64,000 nt of DNA from Seminavis robusta (Eukaryota; Bacillariophyta; Bacillariophyceae; Naviculales; Naviculaceae). Shown here piece after piece: positions 43,001 through 51,341 of the stretch (position 1 is its first letter; each line of letters begins with the position of its first letter). Both the position numbers and the translations under genes were made by a program. The stretch covers positions 1 through 64,000 of the forward strand of contig CAICTM010000450.1 in NCBI GenBank assembly GCA_903772945.1, in the 5' to 3' direction. The notes under the pieces are model-generated. The model worked only from the letters and a program-made list of their open reading frames with translations. It had not been told where the DNA came from and did not search any database.

Positions 43001-44470
43001 TTGAACGCGCGGGTCAGAACATTGTTCGCTGAATCTGCTTATCGCTGGGCTCTGGAGCAAGAAGACCAAAAGATGGAGCAGTACCGTTGCGCCCTGTCTT
43101 GTGCACCAACCCGCCGATTGGCAACGTCCTTCTCGGGGTGCGTTCAGTTCCGAAAAGAAACCGAGCTGTTCCTACAATCCCTACCGGATGCATTGCAAAG
43201 TTTGGATCTGGACTTGACAGGCATCAAATTCAAATCCTCCGACGAATTTGCAATGGGCCTTGGCCGCCTCCAAAGTTTGAACCATGTGGGCCTCAAGGTT
43301 GGTTCGTCCCGGACCAGTACTGGTGGCTTGATTGCAAAGTACGGATTCGCCGATGGTTTGGTATCGCTTGAGAGGCTGGGTTTGGAACTGTCGTCGCTGC
43401 CCGAGCTGTCGTCCTTGGAATTAAGTTTCACGGAATGCGTCGAGTCTCCTGCGCTGGTGGACACGTTGGCGGCCGGTCTTGCGGCGAGCGAGGGCTCGCT
43501 CTCGAAACTCTTGACCTTCAAGCTGCTGGTTTCATCTGTCTTTACCGTATCATCGCTCGAGAGCCTTGATGGAATCAACGACGTGCTAAAATGCATGCCT
43601 GCCTTGGAGGAGCTTTTCTTGGATCTGACCGATAACAGGGAGCTTTTGTCATTGACTGCCCATGAAGCATCTTGGGCGAGGTTGCCACGGTTGCGTGTGT
43701 TTGACTTGCAGTTCCTTGGCTGTCCCGTATCCCCACCTCTTGACACGCTGGTCCGCGGGTTGAGGTCGTCTCCCGAGCTGGCGACTTTGCGGCTGAATCT
43801 CGGTGTGGACCTGGGGTCTGCCATGGGCGCAACACCGCCCAAATCCATCAAAATCAGTGGCCTCGGCGAGTCCATCGCCCAGATGACGGCGTTGACCGAA
43901 CTAGATTTGAATTTCGAGGGCATCATGTTGGCTGACGTCCAGGAAGACTTTCTTCGCCCGCTGGATTCCGTGTCCTTTCCTCGCTTGCGAACTCTACGTC
44001 TCGTTGTTGCCTATCATCAGACATTCGAGGGAATCCGCTTCATCAAGGGCAAAAAACTGCCGCTTTTGAAACGGCTGGAACTGAGCCTCTTTGAGCGTGG
44101 GCTTTGGCTCGATGGCGGGTGCAGTGGCGACCAGCAACCAATTCAGTTGTCCCTGACGGAACTTTCCGAGGGCTTCATGTCAATGGCCAAGTTTCGGCAA
44201 TTCGACACCCTCATTGTTCGATCACAGGCAGCGCGTCCTTATTCCAGGGAATCCTGGGATGGTGTCAAGCAGTTGGCCAAGGCGATTGTGACTAAGCAGT
44301 TTGTGGTTGGGACTCTGGAATTCAATGTTCACAGCGACCACTGGCGTTCCCCGAACGTCCACAAGACTACGATACCAGGCCTACGGCCCGTAATGCGCCT
44401 GCACATTCCACCTCTCGAGTTGCCCCGAGGACGTGCGTTGTGCGGTAGTATGGATACACCAATTAATTAA
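40097..44470 (+). CDS. Large acidic protein with ubiquitin-like segments and C-terminal LRRs
   Basis: The ATG at 40097 opens a 1457-residue frame (the frame extends 15 nt upstream only to a TTG). Residues 1–280 are acidic and disordered. About 284–360, 441–515 and 518–620 look like three beta-grasp, ubiquitin-like segments (DLDSTTIGSLKERIQNELF; ESTTMKVATIQQKILQKAN; DPTDTVSDLKEKVRKQGG), with poly-Gln (361–367) and poly-Asn (585–594) runs between or inside them. About 740–850 contains HWMGGSVLDCLASLEQHTYD, YWIDVFAIG and IVVLDNDLACFRQIW, a layout (HW-G--V-D---C-E-H--D … YW----A … LD--A-CF-RIW) that I recall from many dinoflagellate and diatom proteins of unknown function. About 1018–1340 is Leu-rich with LRR-like strands. 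The role is unknown; a scaffold or adaptor is plausible. It ends 13 bp from the convergent LRR gene. Confidence 0.75.
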   Translation: MASMDPPSPHVMVSSDDDDDESLAALPCINDQEVGQEQLPKPAIIESIGADPDGELWASSADEKEGEEVEGEPGPMPRQHQSDPRETEDPPVATDDDECESGAKAEPEELFHDKNDTSFAGPPYDDVDGSGDRSEDTDTPQDPSVDPETITAHSSDAPGLKITTKDKEAPGSVIIRSTADTEGPTARLDLQSSPQDAPPDADAAETDSVHANEDDSDSDSVPCLDNDNGSNVPLEDDGEYYEQVADDDDDDEHLYPTTLLDAPGHETTTNRDASGYVIVCARPTIDVDIVLMSSGEHHLVTNVDLDSTTIGSLKERIQNELFAQHHHKNKKKKEQLPMIHLYHLDEASRFIQLRQSSLSLQQQQQQQECDDAQFTEYNDDTMALNQIFHFYRQDIRTTPRVYLATSLHIYVGVIGKPRSSSTPHSNNIPAANVDPRFPLVGTELSILMPESTTMKVATIQQKILQKANLIPEESFRHRTHLVWLGKNVGEQRESISWEDLQHQDLETLKNTLCCDGPLLNVWFDRWTIQIQKISTADHCNINVPQVLVDPTDTVSDLKEKVRKQGGISSTADLRDAFLAFGGRRWNYYNNNNNNNRGNGSDISESDSDDDEEEEEPADEDLATIGMTDGCTVYLGHDRYNQVLREDQTINRIPEPEFRGITLVQLRKIATAIVLRCQSEGWRRINNHDDDTSKGKLLAPEEVTFQDLNHYFVLPVTKQHNCSYVELVTTRIEETRPDIFCCHWMGGSVLDCLASLEQHTYDRNFSPYSRYWIDVFAIGPRDNDNNRISTIYRAVHQSQRGSIVVLDNDLACFRQIWNVFATHVAFAEMKVKRTTNDDGEYFYDVYAVAQDSKGVRCAVGMTDGLVAADKYKKDAKGKLNTNRPLEGHQSTLAKSRRLSTFPLQLCEKALGLHLERAEATTSSDKKRVLNAIIAGPVVRPTADFFLTESLFSGAEEPAVPPESHDAYDKLNARVRTLFAESAYRWALEQEDQKMEQYRCALSCAPTRRLATSFSGCVQFRKETELFLQSLPDALQSLDLDLTGIKFKSSDEFAMGLGRLQSLNHVGLKVGSSRTSTGGLIAKYGFADGLVSLERLGLELSSLPELSSLELSFTECVESPALVDTLAAGLAASEGSLSKLLTFKLLVSSVFTVSSLESLDGINDVLKCMPALEELFLDLTDNRELLSLTAHEASWARLPRLRVFDLQFLGCPVSPPLDTLVRGLRSSPELATLRLNLGVDLGSAMGATPPKSIKISGLGESIAQMTALTELDLNFEGIMLADVQEDFLRPLDSVSFPRLRTLRLVVAYHQTFEGIRFIKGKKLPLLKRLELSLFERGLWLDGGCSGDQQPIQLSLTELSEGFMSMAKFRQFDTLIVRSQAARPYSRESWDGVKQLAKAIVTKQFVVGTLEFNVHSDHWRSPNVHKTTIPGLRPVMRLHIPPLELPRGRALCGSMDTPIN

Positions 44471-44483
44471 TCAATCAATCTTT

Positions 44484-47192
44484 CTAGTTTCCAAGGCAAA
44501 CCCCTGTGTTGTCACAACAACTGGTGCAGCAATCAGCAGCACATACAATTGTGGGCAGCCCGGTCTCTTGATTGGGCAAGCAGTCAGCCACAAGCGCAGC
44601 TCCGTAAATCTCAACAAAAGCAGCAGAGAGACATAGAGACGCTGGAACAGTGCCAGTGAGCTGATTCCCATTCACTACCAGATGCATCAGGCTAGTCAAC
44701 TCTTCAATCTCACTAGGAATTGTGCCATGGAAGTTGTTGTTGGCCAAACGAAGCCAAACTAGACTTGTCAATAGACCAAGTGATGAACTGATAGTCCCAG
44801 AAAAGTTGCAGTTATTGCCAGAAAAAGCACGAAGGTCTGTGAGTCCAGTGTACATTTCTTGCGGGAGGGTCCCTTGCATGTTGGTAGAAGACAAATCAAT
44901 GTCCTGAAGTGTGCTCAGCAGGGCAATCTCTGAGGGCAAGGTTCCCGAAATATGGGTATGACCCAAATATAGGTTCCCCTTCAAGCTTGTGAGCAGTCCA
45001 AATTCACTTGGAACAGTGCCTGTAAGCTTTTTAGGAATCAAGGAGTAAAGCAGGTCACATTGGCTTGGCTATCTGGAGATCGGTGATTAACAATAGAGAC
45101 CAGCTACTTACGTCATTGTAACCCAGCAATAATATCTTCAGGGAGGTGTGGGCAGAGAGTTCAACTGGCAGCGACCCACTCAGTTGATTCTGGTGCAGAT
45201 GAACAACCTCCATCGGAAACAACCCCACTTCAGATGGAATAGTTCCAGTCAACCAGTTTTCATCAATTTGAAGGCTAGTAAGTTTTGCATTTCCGTCATG
45301 GAGATTTTCAAACCATATAGCAGGGATGTGTCCTGAGAGTTGATTGTTGCCCAACTGGAGCCGTTCCAATGAATAAGAGAGCAGCTTTGGTGGCAGCATT
45401 CCACTCAGCATGTTGTCATTCAAATGTAGCTGTTTCAGGTGTGGTAATTGTGCAATCTCCCATGGAAGAGGGCCATTGAGCCGATTCCACCCTGAAGAAA
45501 GGATTTCCGTGTTTTAGAAATCAATGACACAATCCACCCGCGTGTCCTCGGATACTACTTACGAACTGATACCCCAACAACTGTTTTCGCCTTTGTTTGC
45601 ACAGTCTCACAGATCATTCCTGCCCACTGGCATTCATGGCTTTTTGTGAGCCACTGATCACCCCAGATGTCCGATGTTGTTTCCCCTGTAACAGGATCAA
45701 GCTTATAGCAGAAATCGGATGGCGTACCCCCCTGAAAGGTTGATGGTGGATTGCACTCCTTCCATGGTTCATGCCTTGTGGTTTGGTAGTAGAAGAGCAC
45801 CAATAGAAACCTCTGAACCAAATTGGGAGAAGCGTACTCCAACTGTAATGGATCCTGATTGACAATCCAATCAAACGCTTTTTGCCTTGATTCAAGCATA
45901 AATTCAGTTGTGTCACTATCATCTCCCTCTTCAACTTGTTTAAAGTAGTCCTTTCCGAGGAGGCTGGTCAGGACAGTTTCAATCTTGGGAGCAACAACAG
46001 CATCTCTAGTTGTGGTGGGTGCCATCGTACTGCTGCCATCCACATAGACTTTATGACTGCAGTGTCCCGTGCCACAAGTAGCCCCAATAACAACAGCGGC
46101 AACGACTAGAATACAGAAGATTCCTGCCATAATATAGAATGGCCAATTGCTTCCTTGGTATTTCCGTTCATTGCCGCTATCAGCCATGGCGACAGGCAAG
46201 TCATCCTCAACAACAGGTCTTGCCTCTGCCAACGTTTGTGCAGGTGAGTCTTCTCTTCCTTCCTCTTCATCAACAGCAGTATTCTGATTTTCTCCCCTGG
46301 TTGAAGGATTTGCTTGCCGCTGTGAGAAGGTTCCAAATGGGGTGGAAACAGAATGTGCACCTGGCACACTGGCAGTGTTACCAGAAGGTGGATGGTCCCT
46401 GGGCCCTGGAAAATCCTGGGGCCCTGGCAATTCTTGGAGCCATGTTGGTAATGGTATGGCAGTGTTGTCCTCATTAACAGTTGAAATCCCCACATCGATT
46501 GCTGGATTTCTTATTCCCGGATCCTTGTTCTGTCCCAGCCGAAGGACCTTCTTCGTACCTTGTGCATCATCGTCATTGGCAATTTTGGTTGCCACCTCAT
46601 CCTCAATTTGCTCCTCCCGAATGATTGGATCAATGCCAGTGTCTCCATTTGATTCAAAGGAAATTTGTCGAACCGAGTATATTTGGTTTTTTTGGTTTAG
46701 TCTTGATTCCAAGCTTGCCATGGATGGAACATTGGATGACGCCTCCTTCATGGTAGCTTTTTCTTGTACCTTGAGGATTCTATTTTCATCCTTTTTTTGG
46801 TGGCTTGCAGTGATGCACTTGCTGTCAGTGGGGTCTTGCGATGATTCCTCCGGAAGAGGTGGCAAAACAGACTGGTTCGTTGTTGTCTTTGTTTGCTGTG
46901 TGACTGGCTGAAAGGTGGTATCCTCTACATCGTGAGAGTCACGTAGATTCTGAGCTGATGGATACATATGTGGGACAAATAGTTCTGCATCGCGGAAATG
47001 AGTTGTGACCGAAGAAGTGCAGCTCATGTCTTCGGTTCTGGGGAGGTTAATCAAACTGGGTGGTTCTGTGACTGACTCTACATGGTGCTGTGGTTGTTGG
47101 TTGGTACTACTGGGCAGAATCCCATCACACGTGTACTCAACCCCACTCTCACCTCCTGTTGGTTCATGTAGTGTGCTCGGATTGGAATCCAT
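44484..47192 (-). CDS. LRR single-pass membrane protein, intact copy (three exons)
   Basis: Exons 47192–45563, 45491–45112 and 45026–44484 give 850 residues; introns are GTAAGT … TTCAG and GTAAGT … AAAAAG. The last junction joins GYND to LTGTVPSE, making a perfect LRR repeat. The N-terminal 350 residues are polar and presumably cytosolic, with a conserved block EDMSC-SSVTTHF-DAELFVPHMYPSAQNL (about 52–83). One helix follows (YIMAGIFCILVVAAVVIGAT). Outside come a cap (KAFDWIVNQDP … LVLFYYQTTRH … WGDQWLTKSHECQWAGMIC) like a plant LRR N-terminal domain, about ten plant-type LRRs (LxGxIPxE) and a Cys-rich end CCTSCCDNTGVCL. There is no kinase. Such proteins are numerous in some pennate diatoms and are thought to be receptors or adhesion proteins; ligand unknown. 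Confidence 0.88.
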
Positions 47193-48081
47193 GGTACAGT
47201 ATCTCTTCTTGGCGCACTAACAGCAGAACGCTATTCAGTATACTTGTAGCAATGAGAATACAATGGTCGAAGAGGTCACTTGGAGCTTGGACTCGAGCAG
47301 ATGAGAATTCTATATCAGGCCGCCCAGAACGCCATGAGCTTGATGACCTTTTTACGTCGGGGTCATCTGGGAACTGGGAATGCAAAATGTGGTGGTAGAA
47401 GGTCAAAGCTTTCTAGGGGAAACTTGAGGAAGATTTATCAAAAAAATCTATTTTTTAACCGAGTGGGACGCTCTGCGTCAACAGTCATCCAGCCAGGTCG
47501 CTTCGAAGAACTGGAGGGTCCGTGAATTCTTCATGATTTTCCAATTGACGGACGAAAAGGACGACGTTCGTGAAAATGAATAAAAATATTGTGGTACAAT
47601 AAATGTTCCTGGTATTTTAATTAATAAACAGTACCATGGCCGTAAGCAAAACATCCCGGAAAGTGCTCAATCCGTAACTGCTACAATGAGCTCCCGCGTT
47701 GGGACGATCGTGGGCTCCTGATCTGTTCGTTAGTCTTTGCCCTTTGATCCTTCTCCTTCCTTTCATTTTTCTATCGTGCCGTCAGTCTGCTCGCTTGGCT
47801 GTCTCGATTGCATCTGAATGCAATGGTACAATCTGGTTTCGCTTTCCCGATTTTTATCTAGCTAGCTCTAGCTAGCCAAAACTGTGGTGTCGTCGATGAG
47901 TAGTAAGAATGCCTCCAAATTCATTGACACATAATAGCTCAACTTGTCGTGGATCACCAACAGGCCAATCCCTATATCCCAAACCGCCTACGGTACCATA
48001 TCATAGTAGGCACCCACAGCATCTTGGAGAAAGAAAGGTCTTGGGTTTTTCCCTCTTCCGGTTTTATTCCTGGCTATCTAG
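47193..48081. other. Spacer containing a decayed gene fragment
   Basis: It is the upstream region of the intact LRR gene and the 3' flank of the membrane protein gene at 48082. Apart from the fragment at 47945–48042 I see only AT-rich sequence (47560–47630) and GCTAGC words. Confidence 0.5.
47945..48042 (-). pseudogene. Tandem relic of the neighbouring membrane protein gene
   Basis: The minus strand reads KTFLS, then DAVGAY in a shifted frame, an in-frame TAG, and DIGIGLLVI, matching KTFLSGEAKDAVGAYDDILFCDVGIGLLVV of the gene at 48082–48810. It is a diverged, dead partial duplication lying about 200 bp beyond that gene's matching segment. Confidence 0.65.
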
Positions 48082-48810
48082 CTAGTAGGGGACAGTCGTA
48101 GATTCGTTTGAGGACTTCCACAACCATTGGTGCAGCTTGGCATGGGTTTCGGGAGACAAATCCAGCACTCGCCATTGGCCCAGGAACCCCAACCAAGTGA
48201 AGCATTCTCCATTGGTCAAGTCTCTGGCTACAACCAGCAGCCCAATTCCCACATCGCAAAATAGTATATCATCATAGGCACCCACAGCATCCTTGGCTTC
48301 ACCGGAAAGAAACGTCTTGACAGTGGTGACTTTCTTCCCCAACCAGGTTTTTTTTTGACTGTCGGTGTTGTTGCTGTTGTTGTTGTTTTGAGGGAGATGC
48401 TTGCCTCGTTTGATTCTCTTGATTTCTTTCTTGGCGTGAAAGGATGCCGGGGGAGGAATCCTGGTCCTGGCGATTACAAACAGAACCAAAAGAAGCACCA
48501 AGACGAGAATCCAAAAGGGAATACTGATGATCACTGCAACAACAACAACAACAACAACAACTACAGCAATCACGAGGGCGAGCGCAACCAGCAACGGACT
48601 CCACCCTCCGTCTTCCACCGAGATATCGTCTTCACATTCCACTGGCGTACCACCGTCCACCAAAAGTCCAGTCGATTCATCCGCACGGTTGTTGGGTTGC
48701 TCGGGTGGCTCTGTTTCTTTCTCCACGTCTTCATCTAGAAAGTTACGTTCCACATCCAAGGCGTCCAGCGCCTGGTCTAGATCATCATCGGCTAATATTT
48801 GGTTCGCCAT
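48082..48810 (-). CDS. Small two-segment membrane protein of unknown function
   Basis: The ATG at 48808–48810 opens a 242-residue frame. An acidic N-terminus (ADDDLDQALDALDVERNFLDED) is followed by a long hydrophobic stretch (about 75–112: Val/Ile-rich, then a Pro and WILVLVLLLVLFVIA), which could be two helices forming a hairpin. The basic linker (HAKKEIKRIKRGKH) and an Asn-rich run follow, and then a compact C-terminal segment, KTFLSGEAKDAVGAYDDI … IGLLVVARDLTNGECFTWLGFLGQWRVLDLSPETHAKLHQ. I do not recognise this domain. The presence of a decayed second copy next door suggests a locally duplicated family. Confidence 0.65.
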   Translation of the reverse strand: MANQILADDDLDQALDALDVERNFLDEDVEKETEPPEQPNNRADESTGLLVDGGTPVECEDDISVEDGGWSPLLVALALVIAVVVVVVVVVAVIISIPFWILVLVLLLVLFVIARTRIPPPASFHAKKEIKRIKRGKHLPQNNNNSNNTDSQKKTWLGKKVTTVKTFLSGEAKDAVGAYDDILFCDVGIGLLVVARDLTNGECFTWLGFLGQWRVLDLSPETHAKLHQWLWKSSNESTTVPY

Positions 48811-49855
48811 TGCTTTTTTACGTTGTGGTTGTTGCTCACTGCCTTGTTACTCGTCACAGCGTCACGGAACTCTCGAAAAAGTGGGAGAAGCTGTTGGAGA
48901 AGCAAGCGCGCAAGCACCTCTGTTCTCATCAGTCGTGCATTGAGATGAGAAAGTAGCTCTAGAGTGATCTGGGCTTTACGACCGACCGTTTCGCGGAATA
49001 TTCTCTTCAGGGCTGTATATCGAATATAGTACATGTAAAGAGGGGAACCGACAGAACACATGTTGCTGAGTAAGCCAAAAAAATCTCATCTTCATAGTGT
49101 ACTTATTGGGGGAGTTATGGACGGTTGAAGATATCGACCCTCTGACAGGCCAATTCTTTTCACCACATATTAAGACCGAATGACGTCACACGTAGCCCCT
49201 GGTACTGAGTCTACGTAGGATCCTACTGTACCGGTACCGGCTCTATCGGGCACCTCTACGGTCGATCATGAAAGCTCACGAAGCACCACATACCGGTAGG
49301 CACCTCTATTGACACTCCTTTGTCCTCTAGAATGTATTAATACTTGGCACCTCTATGGTTGCGAGGCACCTCTGGGTATCGTATGGTACCTGGTAGCTCT
49401 ATCGACACTTCCCTCTACCGTACCGGTACCGTATCGACATCCTCAAGCGACACTCCTTCCTCCATGCATACATGTACTATCGACACAGCCAAGTAGCTGA
49501 TAGAGTGAGGCTGCATACACATCAAGAGATCCAACAGAAACTGCTCTAACATAGCCAGCTAGCTAGCTATGGGTAGCTACTACTAGTAGACTCTACTACT
49601 AGCATACCCGTACTGGTCCTCAATTTTTTGCCCCTGATCCCACAGAACCTAGTCCTGCATTTCGACTGTTCTTTGCTTAAGCCTGGCCCCGGCTGGCTTC
49701 CGTAGATAATTTCCCTACTCTAATCCCCCCAACCTAGTAGTATGCTGGACCGCACCGTACTACGGTGGGTCTTAGGTTTAGGTAGTATAGAAATTACTGT
49801 ACAATCCCAAGAATATTACGTGGGCCTTAATGCACTGCAGGTCTTAATACCCAGA
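48811..49855. other. Spacer without a supported gene
   Basis: It contains a 41-nt element (48903–48943) repeated at 54789–54829 and a dense cluster of GGTACCGGTAC-type words with CACCTCTA spacers at 49220–49450. Confidence 0.5.
48903..48943 (+). repeat. 41-nt dispersed repeat, copy 1
   Basis: CAAGCGCGCAAG … CATCAGTCGTGCATTGA differs from 54789–54829 at only three positions. Similarity drops off outside it. Confidence 0.75.
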
Positions 49856-50533
49856 TCACTCTAGTAACAATCCGTATGACTTTAGTGCTTGCAGAGTGTT
49901 TTCAAGCATGCGTGCATGCACCATCATAGTGAGAAATGAGCATGGGCAGCCTGTGGCAGTTTGAAACCAGCAGCCAGCATTGCTGACCACTGCTTGCGCA
50001 TCCCCCCTAAATACGTCACCACAGAAGACTGATCCCAGATCTTGGGAAATCTGTTCTTCTTCTGAAAGGCCTTCCGGCAAACTTTCTAGCCAGTACTTGC
50101 GCACAGCAAAGCCAACTCAAAAGATATCCCCACTGCTGCCGCAAACTTTAACTAGGACCATTCAAGTTAACTTTGGCTTCCATAGAGGTATCACCGTTGA
50201 TTGACCCAGTTTCTTGCTTTTGAAGTCAGCCCACCGTGACCAGATGCAACCAAAGCCTTTCTCGGTAGATATGGTGCAAATATCCGTCTGTTTCATACCA
50301 TACAACTCTGTCATTGTAGGCTTCTCCAAGGCAGCTTTCTTGGTGTGTCTTTGCTTCTTGGTAGAGGCTGCTTTCTTGTTAGTAGAGTCTGCTACTACCG
50401 GTGAGGGAGGAATCGGCTTGGTCGCCTCATCTTCCACCGAGATTGGCTCGCCATCATCATTGACAAGAATTCGTGGAATATCAATTTCATGTTCATGAGC
50501 AGCAGCAGCGGATTCTAAAGCACTTGCCGACAT
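49856..50533 (-). CDS. Small hypothetical protein, possibly two exons
   Basis: The ATG at 50531–50533 opens a 123-residue frame to 50162 with an acidic, Ala/Lys/Thr-rich first half (DDGEPISVEDEATKP, KKAASTKKQRHTKK) and a more compact end (MTELYGMKQTDICTISTEKG, FGCIWSRWADFKSKK). A second open segment at 50104–49856 (RKYWLESLPEGLSEEEQ … SQDLGSVFCGDVFRGDAQAV) could be a second exon, but no strong donor is present (weak GTCAAT or GTGATA), so the link is only a suggestion. I recognise no family. It stands between spacers with no obvious partner. Confidence 0.4.
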
Positions 50534-51341
50534 GGCTGTTGGAAATGGTTGTTGCAGGTCCAAATGGCAATGTGATGAACAATGAGATGGTGCATACAAA
50601 CATGGCAGCTAGCACTTGGTGGTAGACACCACCATCACCACAACAACACCAGCAACAACAACTAAGCAAAGGCCTAATGCACCAGCGGGGGATTTGAAAT
50701 CCACTGTTAGGGGGGCCACCATACTCTGAGAGCCAGGCAGGCCTGTAAAGGAGCCCATCCGCCACTAGGGAGTCCATCCACCATTAGGGACTGATGTCTG
50801 TCCACTTTATATTGCTGCTACAAGCAGGCCAGGCAGCGGAAATGTTTGCCTCCAGAGAGATCAGTTCTACAGCAGATTCAGTACCACCGCAGGGTTAGAG
50901 TTAGCGCAGATGTTATCCAGGGACAGAGAAAGGTCTTCTCCAGTACATGTAAAAGGAGAAAGGGGGAAGGGGTCTTGATGTTTAAAAATACAGTATGTGG
51001 TTACGGGGGAATATGGGGGAGTGGAGAAGTAAGGGCCCATATCCTGCTGTCCATCGGAGATTGCGTGGTCGTGACATTAGAGCATTAGAGTATGAGACAT
51101 ATGACTGTACGACCTCACGATCGCACTTGGTTCTCTGGCATCATTCGCACCTTCGTCCAGTCACACTCTACAATGTACTAGTACTACTACCCGACTGTCG
51201 ATCGTAACAGCAATCCACACAGATCATTATCCATCACGGTCGCAGGTCCAAGAGACGAAAACCACTGCCTCCAAGAGCTCTGGAAGTGAGCTAGTCTAAC
51301 TACCCCATTATCTGCCTTGCTTCTCCGGCAGACCGAGCAAT
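50534..51341. other. Upstream region of the plus-strand LRR gene
   Basis: No gene recognised. GGGGG-rich stretches occur at 50955–51012. Confidence 0.5.

Noticed and set aside
42497-43926. Long minus-strand frames inside the Ubl-LRR gene
   Set aside because: They are shadows of a 1457-codon frame with repeats and recognisable segments.
48527-48560. CAA/ACA microsatellite as an independent repeat
   Set aside because: It is within the coding frame of the small membrane protein, where it encodes the Val-rich hydrophobic stretch on the minus strand.
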